Assembly (NCBI GenBank): GCA_035772785.1
Contig: JAOCPU010000025.1
Span: 62,001 to 126,000, forward strand
Length of the DNA: 64,000 bases
Direction of reading: 5' to 3'
Origin: Phlebiopsis flavidoalba
Taxonomy: Eukaryota; Basidiomycota; Agaricomycetes; Polyporales; Phanerochaetaceae
In this document: positions 10,829 to 24,639 of the stretch, in pieces
Position numbering within the stretch: the first letter of the stretch is position 1
How the letters are laid out: every line of letters starts with the position of its first letter
Notes under the pieces: generated by a model
Database searches by the model: none
Told to the model about the DNA's origin: nothing
The model's input: only the letters and a program-made list of their open reading frames with translations
Made by a program: the position numbers and the translations under genes

Positions 10829-11179
10829 TCAGTGGTGCCAAAGCGATGACCGCTGCTGACGCATCAGATACGCGTCAAAGCGCTTCTGACCAGCTCGATG
10901 ACGTAGGTAGATAGACTCATCGTCCGGGAGGCTCAAATGTTCAAGTCCAAGTTCATAGACTCGAACCAGTCCTACTTGGTAGCGGGAGAGTATTGACCGA
11001 GGATGTATTATTACTACCAAGTAGACTGGTCCCACTGGGGCGCCCTTTGGGCACACGAGCTTTTTTAGAACTCCGCTCGAGAACCAAATAGGAAGGTCTG
11101 ACGCCCATCGGCTCTCTCTCTCGCGCGCCGTGTGTGCTCTGTCTGTCGCTCGACGCGTCCGCCAGCACCGAAACTTCAT
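10829..11179 (-). CDS. Unrecognised open frame, 116 codons
   Basis: I do not recognise this. It is an uninterrupted minus-strand frame, and its C-terminal half (VRVYELGLEHLSLPDDES, YLRHRAGQKRFDAYL) has a plausible protein composition. The N-terminal half is arginine and serine rich. No signal peptide, membrane helix or domain motif is evident. It may be one exon of a decayed gene or a chance frame. Confidence 0.2.
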   Translation of the reverse strand: MKFRCWRTRRATDRAHTARERESRWASDLPIWFSSGVLKKLVCPKGAPVGPVYLVVIIHPRSILSRYQVGLVRVYELGLEHLSLPDDESIYLRHRAGQKRFDAYLMRQQRSSLWHH

Positions 11180-13090
11180 TCCTATGTCATTACAACTTCA
11201 TATTTATCCGTTCTACACTGTCACCTAAATGAACTGCGATGCAAGAAACAGAGAATGACGCTTTCATCCTTTACATGTCCGAGCAGCACTACTCACTCCG
11301 CAAACCCCCCCCAAGCGGGCCTATCACTCATTAACCTGATATCAACAACGCGGAATTTCGGGTGCGATGACAAAGAGACAAGGAGGAAGCGTAGCGCTAG
11401 AGAAAGGAAAGAAGAAGAGACCCAGCGTGAGGCTGCTGCTCGTCACGCAGCATGGCCCATGGCAGCCAATGGTTTCAACTTTTCGTGCCGCACTCTCGAA
11501 TCTTAATGACCACGGATATACAAAACACTCAGCAAGCTCCTATCTTTCTCCTACTGCAGCTATCTGCCACGAGAACGGCTTTAATCTGTTGAGCTGGTCT
11601 CGGGCGCGAGTCTCAAGGATATCATTGAAGTTGTCGTCAATTTTGTCTTCAGTATACTTGCAGACCTTTGAATTTTGTGTTCGCGCCATGGCAGTAGTAT
11701 TAGAAAGAAACTTTTATCCCCTGCCGCCACTCATCGAGCAGCGTCGTCAATCGTCGAGGCGGGCCCGACGTCTCATGAAATCTCGCGGCGGCATGGGCGC
11801 TACACCTGCCTTATTGGTCTGCGTCGGAGTTTGAATAGTTTTTTCGTCTCCCAAGAGCCCTCGAGTGGAACCAGCCGCCTTGGAAATGTATTATCCATCC
11901 ACATATCCCTTTTTTTTCTTTCCCAAGGCGGCTGGATCGAGCCTACCAAGTTCAAGCCACGCTTGAGTTTGAGTAGCGAAGGTCATTCTGAACTCAAAAC
12001 AGTCGGCATGAATGGGGGGCCCCTTAAGGTCGTTAAAATCGTCCGAATTCGAGTGATGAAGACAAACAAGATTTCAACGGTCGGTTTGTGTGCCTTCACA
12101 CACGCGACAAGCATCGCTGTGAATGCGGGTACATACTGGCTGAAAAGGTAAGCTTAGATACCTCGCTCGACACATGGTGAACTTAGGTCGAAAAAAAAGA
12201 GCTCTCGGCGGCCCTCAATACCATCCTCAGGAGGAACGAGGCCGGCACTGTCGCATTTTTGCGAGGGTAGGACTTAATTCCCCTGAGATTCTCTGCATCC
12301 CTTACGTCCTAAACCTGAGCCGGTGTTACTAGGGCGATATATCAGAAAAAATTGAAACGCACCGCAGTCAGACTGTTGCACGTGTAGCTACCGGCAGGTA
12401 GCCAAGCACGGCTGGCTCGGTGGGAGAGCTTAATGACCTGGTGTAATGGTGGCAGGAAGAGAACCCGCGCGCGCAACTAGCATGAGCAGGGTCATCAGAG
12501 TCTACTGCAAGACAAGGGCAGGTGGCAAGCTCCGAGAGCTGTCAATGGCCTCCGTCCCCTGCCCGAGTGATATCTTGTACGGCTTGTTGTTCCTATCGAA
12601 TTCGTCGACGTTTTGTGTTGATTCTGATAATCTGTGCAATGTGAGAACAGTGAGTGGAGGAGAGTGGGAAGAGTTTTTTTTGAATGTCACTCACTATGAA
12701 AGCACACCGCCCCGTAGGAGAATCCATAGGCAGATTAATGCCAGATGTGCATAAACAGAAGATTTATAGCTGCAGACCGTTTCAATTAACGAAGCTCCAG
12801 TACGATTTTTTTCGGAAGGTCTCAGTCTCACCGCTCGCCGCTGACGAGAACGCTTAGAGCTTGCATAGTCGTTAACGGGAGGGACTGAGATGCGGGCGAA
12901 CCCATCCAGAGACCGTTACTTCTTGCGGTCGGTGGGGCCGATGCCGCCATTGGAGATCTTGGGTCGCTAGCAGGTCGGGTCCATCCTGCCTCCAGTTTGA
13001 AGGTGAGGTTCACGATCCGCCGAAAAGATTAAAATTTTTGCATCAACAAGAGGACTGACATAATTAGGTCGTGCAGGTTCTACGGGGAAC
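11180..13090. other. Unassigned interval with overlapping open frames
   Basis: Plus-strand frames of 155 and 158 codons overlap at 11367-12151 (charged segment ARERKEEETQREAAARHAAW near 11395; GGWIEPTKFKPRLSLSSEG near 11933). None matches a family I know, and the overlap in different frames suggests an indel-broken exon at best. At 12410-12480 a D-arm-like GCTC/GAGC pair occurs without a T-arm and was not called as tRNA. Confidence 0.2.
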
Positions 13091-14599
13091 ATGGTAGTGG
13101 AACGGGAGAGGGAGACGACGTTCGACATGCATGCAAACGGCCAAGCGCTTCTTGAAGCCCGCTTATGTCATCACTTTCACCGTGATCTAATTAAGACCTC
13201 ACGTTCTGTGCGGCCAAACGTCCCTCATGCCTTGCTGCCGACCCCAGGGACAACAATAATTGGCCCCTTGTACAGCGCTCTTTTTTCGTATGGTCTGAAT
13301 CTTCTCATACTCATGGGACCAACCCGGAACCTGCATACGAACCCGGTTCTCGACATCGCGCCAGTTTGGCCTTTGATTGGGTTCGTCCTCCGAGCATGCT
13401 TTCACTTCACGGTGGACTAAACTACAAGCAATGGGTCAGGATCGGACGCAGTGAGAGGGCTGAAGCTCTAGTGCCCCACAGTCGCATCTATACTCATGCA
13501 ATCAGATAGGCTCTTGAGTCTCGCTGAGGTCTCTCACGCCGTGCTGACATTTCGGTACATTGTCAAAACACGCGGCGGGAAAACCAAGACAGCAACGGCT
13601 CACTGACAGCCGCCGATGGAGTGGTTCCAGATCGTGAGGGCTACATAATTTGTTGATATCGGCTTCCCCCCCCCCGCTGAATCATGGCCCAGGGTACGTT
13701 CTTCGCTTGAACTCAGAGAAGGTTTGGCTGGTGCCGTCGGCATAATACTCAACCTTGTGAATTCTCCCCCAGTTCTCCGTCACATAGTAACGTTTTCAGA
13801 GATTGAGGCTCAGGAAATAGGGCACCCGTCAACCAAGCCCAATTCTGGTGCCCATGATGCATGTCACTGACGATCACGTTTCGTCGCAATGTTTCCTACG
13901 TTCCGCTAATGTCTAGTGTGCTCGAACACCTCCTTTTGTACGCCAGCATACGAAACGGGTGCTATTCTCTCTCCTTGTCCAGTTAGCGAATGGCCCGCAA
14001 CTGACACTGCGGTACAAAACGCTGTTCGGATCAGGACAGCACCATCAAACCTCATATCTGAGCTCTGTGGCGGAGGCTCATCGCCTTGACGTAGCGAAAC
14101 AGTGCGGCGAATGCTTCGCACTCTCAGGGTGCGCTCCCGGATTGACCTAGCGCACGCACATGTTGACGAGCTTTATGCACTCTTTCAGACCCATCCGAAG
14201 GTCTCCTAGATACTCCGCAAGACCTGCGCCTTTCGAGTCTGATGAGGCGAACGTGCATTTTTGCGAAAGACGATGTTACCCCCCATTCGGATATCGCCCT
14301 ACTACTGGGATCATCACGTGTGGACAACTCTTGATTTTTCGGGTGCACTGTAGGCCCTCGCGGCGTCCCTACCTATGCCAGCACAGACATCCGTGGATAC
14401 ACTTGGCTGCACTGGGGGAATACATCTTTTGTTTAACAAAACGCTTCCTTAACGCACCCGTTTGAGCGGTGCTCGCCGGCGGATGTGAGACCATCGAGGC
14501 CAGTCGCTAAGCAAAACGTTCGTTTCTGTATCACTATATAGCGTCGCAACCGCGTCTGCAATTTCTAAACACTTGCAGACGTCCACACGACGCGCCGTC
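13091..14599. other. Unassigned interval
   Basis: No gene is recognised. A hydrophobic plus-strand segment (YSALFSYGLNLLILMG, about 13272-13320) might be a membrane helix of a relic related to the next gene. This is speculative. Confidence 0.2.
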
Positions 14600-15420
14600 A
14601 TGGGACAGGTTTCGATTGCTTTCGTATATGTCCTTGGTACTCTCCTCACACTCGTTTTATATGGTGCGCATATTTGTGCACTTTCCATCATCGTTCACTG
14701 ATTCACGGCTTCAGGTATCTATTTCGTCACGTTTACTCTGTCGATATATTACCACTACGTCGTGCAGAGAAGGCGTTCCGGAGATCCGACAATTAACACC
14801 CTTCTAATAATGACCAACTTCTATCCTTTTCTCCCTCATTTCTACAGTGCGTTCACACTCCCTATCTCACGAAGTTGCTATAGTAAGGTGACCTCTTCAA
14901 CAGCAGGTCGGAATTTCGACCAAACGGATAGTCGCCCCTTTCATCGGGCGCCGCGATCGAGTCCCCTTTTATACATGTTGTTCTTGGGGAAGCGTCGTCG
15001 GTCCGAATACATTGCTATGTTGATCCTACTGGTCGCAAACAGAATTATAGCAGTTTCGGACATCATTTTTTGGTTAGTCCTGTTCGCGACTCCTCACGAT
15101 GTTTTCGGTGTCTGAAAGCATTTTCACAAAGATTTATCGCTTGTGGATATTCTCAAAGCGTAGTTGGGCTGTAATCATACCGCCATCCGTCGTGCTCATT
15201 GTCGCGATCAGTAAGTGTTCTTCCGCACTCGGTTGCACACCTTGTCCATCATGCTGATCTGCTCAACGTACTTATCGTGCTTAGTTTCTGAAAAGTATAT
15301 TTATCATAATACTCGCTACTTATCCGCAGCCGGGGATTCTTTTGAGGCCCCTCCGGAGATGGTTCGGTTCTCTATCCTCTCCATGTCCTGTTGGCTTATG
15401 ATATGACCCAGGATGGCTTA
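14600..15420 (+). pseudogene. Multi-pass (seven-helix type) basidiomycete membrane protein, decayed
   Basis: This matches a large, functionally uncharacterised family of mushroom seven-helix proteins. It starts at ATG 14600 with helix 1 VSIAFVYVLGTLLTLVLYG, followed by an intron of about 51 bp (GTGCGC...TTCAG, about 14662-14713). GIYFVTFTLSIYYHYVV comes next and then the short polar loop QRRRSGDPTINTLLIM. That helix-loop-helix arrangement, with a basic RxxG loop and INT, is characteristic. Later pieces include EYIAMLILLVANRIIAVSD (about 15007-15063), SKRSWAVIIPPSVVLIVAIS (about 15155-15212), a further helix-like part, and SAAGDSFEAPP. Stops and frameshifts separate the pieces, and the usual ligand-like VWRAW motif was not found. 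At least three minus-strand relatives lie at 27.7-34.9 kb. Confidence 0.5.
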
Positions 15421-18400
15421 TTGCGGGACTTGGATGTGACGTCTTGTACGTGCGAAGTCAGCACCTGGATAGAGTGCTACTTATGTCGTGATTTAGCGTC
15501 AATGTTTACAGCACTGGTTCGTGGCATGCGTTAACCTATTCCCTATGTCAAGAAATGCACTCATAGCGCCACTAAAAATTTAGAGGACTTCTCTCTACAA
15601 GATATGGCGCGATCAGCATGGATCGAAACCCATATCCGCTTAACCTGCCGCGATCTAGTTCTGCAATCCGTGAGGCTGCCCATCCATTTCCTTCCTTTTC
15701 TAAAAAAAAAAAGATACAGTCCAGAACGGACACACTCCGATCACTAATTTCTCAGAAATATCTTGATTATCATTTATCGAAAGCGCAGCCATCTACGCGT
15801 GAGATTTGTCAATCTTCGAGAACCACCTCCGGGACTGACGAACGTTGTCGCAGAGCATGCATGTACATCACTATATTGATTCTGTATATAATGTCATTCC
15901 GGAGGGGTTCATCACCGTATAAGGTTCTTGTCTTTTAGACGAAAATGTCGTAAGTCCCCTCGAAGCTCTAGATTATGACCGGAACCTGCAGTTACTTTTC
16001 CTCTAGAAGAGAACCAGTGCACAAGGGCCGTCATCGGTATCGGCTTTATTTGTTTGATAATCCTCCGCCCCTGTAAGTGGTGTGTGGCGTGATAGAATAG
16101 AGAGAACCGAGCGGTACCCCCCTTGGGCTTCCGTCGCCGACACGAACTACGTTTTCTCTGCGTGGGAAACGTGCATGTCGAGCGCAATCTTGGCGGTGCC
16201 ATGTAGACGCATTCGTCGTTCAAAATTCGACATTCGCTGTGCGCCAGCGCGCGCAACCAAAACGACCGTGGTGCGGACGTGGTGGTAATCCCTCGGTACC
16301 TGCAAGCCTCTGCTGTGTTGCGATGCATTAATCAGTGTTCTGGAGTCCACTCATAGAATAAAACTAGGGGTTGTTATAGTTACATAGGCCTTTAATCTTC
16401 TATGATTCGTTGAGCCGAGAGATATTTTTCCACAACAGGCATTATGTCGTGTCTCCGCAAATTATCAAATGTGGGTCCAGGACACGGCCGGTGCTGGTAC
16501 GTTGACAACGATAGACAGTTCGAATTTTGATACACAGTCTCTTGATGTATAGAATGGGTATTGCTTTTTGTACAAGGACTAACACACATAATAACTATGA
16601 TACATGCTCTGGAAGACCACTTCGACTCCTCATGTGTGCCTATGTAAAGAGATCAAAACTGAGATATGCTTGCTTTGCACAATATAAACTAGAAGGCTCA
16701 CATATCTACGCCAATGGAAAGCTGTTGAATGCAACGTTTTTATGCGTGTGACGCTACGGCACAGGCATTCAGTAAATAATGCAGGTTTGAGCAACTGTGA
16801 GGAGACCCACAATTGGGTACAAGCAGAGAAAGAGAACTTCTTGGCACACGGGTTGGATGCAAACCAAATCCAAAAAACCAATCGTCACATTGGGGAAGCG
16901 CTTAGCGCATCTCATCTCTCATGTGACCACTTTATGCTGTCCGACTGATGTTACTTAAGATTTGTTAATTGATTAACATCAATGATTTACTACCCGGGAA
17001 GATATATTTCTTGCCAAACCCTTAGACAAACAGATCAAGTGTGCCCTGGCGAAGGGCTAACGCAAGAAGTAACAATCACCGAACCCAGTAACGGTTAAGT
17101 TCTTCAGAAGCTTGTGAAAGTCGCTCCAGAGTCATGATAGCAAACAATGTTATTAGCCCCACATGTGGAATCAAACTTCTTCAGATGTACGTCAGTACTC
17201 GGCTGACCACGGGGACATCTCAGTCGTCCATAGGAAAAAAAATCGTGCTCATGTAGAAAGTGTCAATGGAGTGAAAAATGAAGCTCATAGCACAATAACC
17301 ACTGTGACAAAGCATCAATCTGAAGACATCACACCTGAATTCGTGAACATGGCCTGCCATCGCACCGAAGAACTAGTGCTTCGGATCGTGTGAAACACAA
17401 CACACTGAACAATCCATGGATCTGATAGGCACTGAACGGGCGACCTCAATTTTCATATTTTGATTAGACTTCAGTAGACTTTAGCTTCCCGGCCCTTTAT
17501 ATAGAAACCCTTCTCCTGGATGCACGTTGGATCATTTTGCATGACCACCTTATTCCTGTTTTCTTCACACTCATTTGCCCTTTCTTCTCCGTGGTGTCAA
17601 AATGCATGACCAATATACCCCCGACTGAGGCGCTTTTATGACGAGCTTGAGCATGCTCCTCTCCATTCATGGCATTATTACGGTGCGTGAGTACGCCGTG
17701 ACCTCACCCAATTTCTTTGCCTCAAATGCGTCCCGATGCTTATCAACGGTCTTTATCGTGTCTACCTTTGACCATGTCAAATATATTATCTTGTGTCGAA
17801 GAAATCATCTGTCGCAGAATAACCCACCAACAAAGCCGCTCTGTTGGCTCGGGAAATAGTTTCCTGTTTTCTACTCATAAAATAACTATGGTGAGTTGGA
17901 GCCTTTCAAATGCCTAGCAAATGTGAACAGCGTTGAAAGAATACTCCAGCAACGATTATTGGAGCCATACTAGGTTCTAATGGCCCCATTTGCCTCGACT
18001 GCCCTAGCAACACACCCGTTGATCAAATTTTGCTTCAACATGATGTGTCGACTTCGGAGAACATTATAAGCCTCGCACTGTGTCATTTGCAGACTGTTAG
18101 CGCTCCTCAAACGCATTCTTCTGGTAGTTGATCTGGCTGTGTGAAGGAGTTCTTAGTTAAGGGTCAATGTACTGGACCGTGTGAGGCATCAATTGCAGAT
18201 ATATACAGGGTGTGGACGAGTCTTAGTTTCGGGAACGGCAACGAAAGCTAGTCACCATCATAAACGTGTATAGCCTCATGACTATGGCAATAGGGTTAAA
18301 TCGAGCTTTTCATGAGTATGGGTCAAATTATTTAGATTGCTGTGGCGGTTCGCACCTTTCCGTCTCTGGTGCGAAAACCACCTTTGTATGCCGTATAGCT

Positions 18401-21400
18401 AGTTGTATACCTCCAATGCGGCCTATTCGATCTGTTCAAATAATAGGGTATGTATAGCGTGGATAAAGTCTGCAAAGTAATATTCTGAATTTGACAATTT
18501 GTGATCATATTATGGGTTTATATGCATAGGCCTCGTTGCGATCAACATTGTAAGCTTCAACCCTTCGAAGAATTTCCAGCTGAATCTACGGCGATACTCT
18601 TGACACTTAGTATCAACGTTTGTGATCTCACAGGTCGTCGAATTCGATTTCATTAAGCCACTCTCATTATAATACCTGTGGTACAGTGCACTACTTTCTT
18701 CAATATACGTGCGTTCGGCAAACACGGAGAGAACGAAGTGACGCGTCGAGATATTTGCTCTCCGGGTCTCCCTGCAGTCTGTATATCATTATTTCATCTC
18801 TCTTCGTCCTACAATGAGTGACCTGATCATGACCCACCCACGATATATTTTAGAATATAGCCTTAGCGCCATTATGAATTGAAGCTGCAGCCTATACACG
18901 TTGAGTTCTACCAAAATAATCATCTTCACTCTTCTTGACTTACGTGCTTCAGCGCCTGTATGCTGTCTGATGTTGATCACGTTTATGTGCGGCTCTCTTG
19001 GTGCACTTATACTGATACGATCTGGTGATTACCTCATTTCGCGCTGCATTTATTCCGAAGGCACTATATTGACTTCCAGTGCAGGCATGCCCAATTATCG
19101 GGGTTGCATTTTTGCTTGATCATTATTCGCTTCGGTATGGGAGGCGCTATCTCATAAGAAAAGACTCAGCTGCAGTCACTTTGGCGTGGCAACTCTCCGT
19201 CACATGGTGGGCTCAGTTTTAAGTAACAAAGAAGGAGCTTGGATCAGTGACCAATCAGAGCATCACGGCGGTAGTGACACATTGCCTGTCTACTAACAGA
19301 AACTGCAACTTGCTCCAACGAGATTGGTCATGGAGCAGTGGCCACAGAGTTTATTAAATGGTGTATGGATTCTGAAGATTGTCATTCTCTCTATTGAGCC
19401 CCTTATTTAGCGCGGCTTCTTTGTTGTTGTAATACCTGACATCAGTCATTCCAGGCACTCTTTGCACCTCGACCCAAAGCCTGTAAAAACATAATCAATA
19501 TAGCCCAATGTAATGCGCGACACCCATGATCTAGGAGAAGTTAAGTACACGCTCAACGAGTCAGTTCAACGCGCGACATTTGATCTACTGTCTAGAGAAA
19601 ATTGACAAAAACAATCCTTTCAGGCTTCTCGCAGATTTTCCACAGAAAAGGCTCCTCCTCCCCTTGACATTGCAGCTTTTCGTAGAGTGCAGTCGCGACA
19701 TATAGTTCCCTCGTGATTGTCTTCCCTAGCCAGCCTAGGTCATATCTCTAGAATGCTTGTGCTCTTGACCTTAGTACTAGACCCGACTCGCCGCCCTTGC
19801 GAGGAATTGTTATGTAAAATGGCCAGTAATCAACATGATTATTGAAAGGGCCGCCAAACCTGAGCCCCGGGCTATATCGTAGTAATATCGAATATTCATG
19901 CTTGAATAAGTGAACGTTATGCTCGCTTACCGTAGATTTACTTATCTAGATATATCATTAACCTATCAACACCGTGGAGTAGACAGAAGCGCGATTTTAA
20001 GAACGTACTGCAATTACTTCTTTCCACGGTTACAATACTCGCACTTTCTGGCCGTGAAGGGCTTGGACTTGTGCATTTGTGAGATTATCCCATGCGCGCG
20101 TGGCTCCTTGATTTGCACCGTAACCATCTACGTGTTCAAACTCAACTTGAGAGCAGGAGCGTAACGCACCTGCCAGTTACACGGCATGAAGGCAATTAGC
20201 TTTTGCCAGTGAGGGATATTCTACCCAGGTCGAGACCTAGCCGATTGTATGTCATGAGCGATAGTAGCGACGCCGGTGGCCGCGTCGCTTCATATTGCTG
20301 GGTATGGACTCGAGGATCATGAATTACAAATAACAGACTTCCAAACGATTACAGCAGCGTTAGCTCCTCCGATAATGGACAAGGTATTATTTTCCAGCTT
20401 CTCGCTTGTGCGCTTGTGTGACCGGAAGAGCCATAGCATCCGTGTCGGCTCAGCGGAGCCAAGTTGCCATAAATTTGCCAAGCTATGGAGAGATCAGTAT
20501 CGACTCGCCACCCCCCCCCCGGCATAATTCAATTTGACTATACTTGCAATCAGCTCGGGATCCCGACGTCCTTTGTCCCCGAACGACCCCAATCCGTTCC
20601 TGACCTTCTGATGTACTGCCGGGCAGCTTGGATTGTAAATTACAGGGGTTGCGCATACTGGACCTCCGTAGTTCCATCGACCCTTCAACCGCGTTGTGGG
20701 TTATCTCTTTTGGTAAATGGGAGAGTTCAACATTACACCCGCCATAACGTGCAGAGTAGAGATAGTTGCTGAAACAGGAATTGGTTAGGACAGTACACCT
20801 CATAGTAAACGAGATGGCTTACAACAGTCTGAAGCGACGACGACACAATTTGTGGGACTGACACTTGGGGTCAAGCTTACGATAGTACCTTTGCGTGTTA
20901 TTGCCACGTCGTATATTGGGAATGTGGAGGCCAGTATCATAACTGGCAGTGTGATAGGTAGAGGTAGAGGATGCGTTAGTCGGGTGGCGGAGCGTATGTT
21001 GAGAGTACGAGATGCTTTAAACAAAAATTAACGGTAGTAGATACTGCCATAAGCAATATCATAGCTGATTAGATTATGGAGGTGGCAAATGCTCACATTG
21101 GAGAAACCGAGACACTTTCGAAAAATCGCTCCCAATGAAATAATCGGGTATGAGAGGTAGCCCTATCGGGTGTTCTGGCTTGGCCGTTACTCCTGTGAAT
21201 TTTCTGGCAGGTCACGTCTGTGAAGGCGACGCCGTTTCGTGAATGAGGTGGCGCCAAGCGGATGTGAATGCACGGCACATTATTCATATAGGACTATGTT
21301 GTTTGAGAGCCCCGCCGTGAGCACGTTCATTGTCTTGCATAGATGAGGTAAAATGTCGACCACCGGGAACGCTTCACGGATCCGTGGGGCATACGTGGTT

Positions 21401-24240
21401 AATTGACAGCATTCAAGATGTCTCTATGTAGTGATGATGTGACGTACTGATCAAGATCTTGACGCTATGATGTGTTTTTGTATATATCTAGTCAAAAGTT
21501 TCTGAAAACTACTTGACGTTTCCGTAGGTCGCTATCGGATAGATGAATGATGGAGCCAGATAGCCTATTCCTTCTCCTGCGGCCAGATAAGCAACAATCC
21601 CCAAAATGTTTGCCAAAAGTGAAATGAGCTCCCCCCAATTTCCATCTAGATGGGTTCTTTCGGCGGGACTTGAAAAAAGGGTGCGATACTGAAAGAGAAA
21701 ACGAGCGGAGATTTGTATACAGGTGAAGCCCAGGTCTTCAGTTTATCATGCATGGCGGTTGAGTGACTGAGTCGTGTGTAGATTGTTCTCGAAAGCAAGC
21801 ATTTGTGTGACGATGAGGAGTACTGCCCAGATCACCTACTCGTTTGCGATGAGTTATTGGATGATTCCATATGAAAGAATCAATTCACGTACCTTAAAAA
21901 TGTGAGTTGATGGATACTACCGCCTGATAGAAGAGGAACGCAGACACAAAGTGGTCTTGAGGTATGTTCACGTGGGTTGTCGTTGTGACGGTAGCGCAAG
22001 CCAATGAGAGCGACGAAAAAACGCTGATGATGGAACAATATGCAAGACAACACATATGACAAAAAGAAAGCAGCGTGACTTTGAGGCCAACAGCGTTACC
22101 TCACTCGTCTCCTTGGCGGTCTCCGAGTGATAGTCGAGAGCATCAATGCCAGGAGGGGCTACAAGCTCTTTAGCAGGAGTAGTCGACTCGTCTCGAGTGG
22201 TATGCATCGACATGGGAAGCTCTTGACAACTTGTGGTAACGAGAGGTGGTAGATGTAAGTGTTTTGACGGTTGTGGGTGCCAGGTGCGGATTATATGCTT
22301 GCCTTGAGCTAAAATTTTTCCGCGTCCAAGCGCCTTCCGAGCTCATTTTTGCCGCGCTCTAGTCTGTATGTGGGGATGAGGCTTTCGATAGTCCGATTCT
22401 GTTTCTTACTCAACAGAATAGGGGCCAGCCGCAAAGGCCACCAATGGCTGTGTTGCTAACGCCCTTGATACTGGTACAGGGTCGCGCGTGGCGCCCCCTG
22501 GTATTCGGCTTCGATTCCCTGTGAGCTACAAGACCGCCGTTGAAATCATCAAAACAATGCATTTGATATGTGCTTCTCGTACCGTCGCAATGCCACACGC
22601 ACGGGTATGTCTTTGCCGGGGGTGAGTATTTGATCCAGGTTCCGTAGTGTCGGCTTACAAAGCCAAACGTACTAAACGGGGCACTTGTACAGTGAATTTA
22701 GGTTTATACCTAGCGTGTGTGGTATTGCTCCGGCTATGCATATCCTATTCACAGATATCGTCAGTAACAGTTGCTTCACATATGTTAGACAGCCCCACAA
22801 TCCATCGCAAAGGTTTTGTCAGCTCGAGAGCTAATTTCTGGGCGTTGATGGGGTAGCAGTTTTTGACACAACCGATCTGGTGCATTAGAAAGTAAAATGA
22901 TAGCAGCTTGCGCAGCCACAGGAGCCAAGTTTCGACATAGTGGACCCAATGATTTCTGACAATGCTATCCATAGCGCCGTCTGTCATGAATTTTGCTCTC
23001 GAATACAGAATATACGGCGTAACTGCCAGCGGTTGCAGTCAAGGGTTTTGCTAGCCAGTTAAGATCTGCACGTTTTGTTTTTTTGTTTTATTGAGTAGTC
23101 GTAGTAATACATGGATTGGAAAAACGATGAGCGTCGCGCGAAGCACGGGAGTGACTGCTTACAGCTGTCCTTCCTCTGGCTCCGATCTGATGTTCTGGTA
23201 TCTGTCGATGTCTCCGGCGGGCGGCAGCTGACAGCCCTTAGCACTGATTGGGCCTGGGATCTGAGAGAGAGACATGCGGAAGTGCGATCAGCTAGAATTG
23301 CGAATGATCATATGGACATACTTCATACATACACAGCAACCGAAAATACCGGTTACATATGTCATAGTCGACTGACTGCAAAAATCAATGGGCCGTGATT
23401 AGGCTACTGGATTAGGGAGATGCACTAGTTGCATGGTGATGCGCGACGTCTGTTACCTGAGCATTGTACAGGGTCAGCGGGTATATAGCCCACGATAGTC
23501 GAGGTGACGCACCAGCACTATCGAGGGTAGGGTTAATGCGCCTGTAAGAGTTAGGGCAATACTGGCAGTCCAGCGGTCCTCGCCCCTGCCTGGGGAGAGA
23601 ATAATGTTGAACTTGAATCAAGAACCGACGGCAGTACAAACACCCTGCACCGGAGAGTACGCCGAGCGTGAGTACGAGCCGATCCGAATCGCACGCAGTA
23701 GTCATGTGTAAACGCCAACAGTAGGACTCGGAAGCCACTGTTTGGCGATCCGCCGTAAAGTATGCGCGCTGCGTGCCTCTGTCCAAGAATCAGTTATCAT
23801 CTGGATAAAGATCCTGTCACGCCGCACACGCTTGGCGAACTGACAGGAAGCCCGTCATCTCATCTGACGAGAATATTGGCACCTATTTTGGGTGATGAGT
23901 ATCATCATTACTGTTCAGGGAGATTATACGTACGTGAAATATACATTAGAATGTATCATGTAAAGCCTGAGCCATCGGTTGGGCATGTATCCCAAGTACG
24001 CCATCGCTTAACATTCATATATAACACAATCGCGAACAGAGATCGGCAATAGGCCCAGATTACCGTGGCTGTATGACGGCCTTGTATAGAAAGAGTGCTT
24101 GCAGGACGGTTTTTTTGTGCAGTAGTTTAGCATAGCTGCCTATAGCATTCGACTGCTGAGGCTCAGATTATAATGCGCGAGGGTGAAATTCTGAGCGGGC
24201 GATGTCAGTTGGGGACGCTTATCTCTAATACTGATCACGT
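15421..24240. other. Long stretch with no confidently recognisable gene
   Basis: About 8.8 kb holds only short, mutually overlapping frames. To my eye it is richer in A and T than the island at 35-41 kb, though I did not count. Fragments that could be membrane-protein relics are TKIIIFTLLDLRASAPVCCL (about 18907-18966), followed by MLITFMCGSLGALILI (18970), and SVVSKCMTNIPPTEALL (about 17590-17637). The minus-strand segment DYHSETAKETSEVTLLASKS (about 22075-22134) reads like a conserved C-terminal tail but is unassigned. Homopolymers include 10 C at 20511-20520. Confidence 0.35.
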
Positions 24241-24639
24241 AATACGATACGACCTACCGCAGCCTACCGCCCGACGACCGCCCGTGCGGCGTACGGTGTG
24301 TGCGCTAAATAACATGACCGTGGTCCGTGCCCCATGTTGGTGAAAATCCTCGTAGTTGGCACTTTTCTGATTGTCCAGAAAGACTTTGAGAGAATGGTCA
24401 CTTATTTTCTTCTTTACGTTTGGGGTGAACCCCCGAAAGCGAGCCTGGATTATGGTCAATGATACATTGGCTGCTCGGTGCACAGCACCGGAAATGTTGT
24501 GACATGGTAGTAGGGTACATTGAGTGGGATGCAAAGAGGGTAGTACACGAATGCTGGTACAAGAAAAGGTACATGAGTCCGCATAAAATGAATACAAGTA
24601 GGATTAACGCGGTTATAAAATAGAGAAATGGGTAGCAAA
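24241..24639. other. Unassigned, with one membrane-helix-like segment
   Basis: On the minus strand at about 24555-24640 the reading PFLYFITALILLVFILCGL, continuing MYLFLYQ, is a convincing hydrophobic helix. Its context is not recognisable. It may belong to the 3' flank of the next gene or to a separate relic. Confidence 0.25.

Noticed and set aside
12410..12480. D-arm-like GCTC-GGTGGGA-GAGC followed by a GC-rich pairing
   Set aside because: The anticodon stem does not pair, and no T-loop GTTCRA is present.
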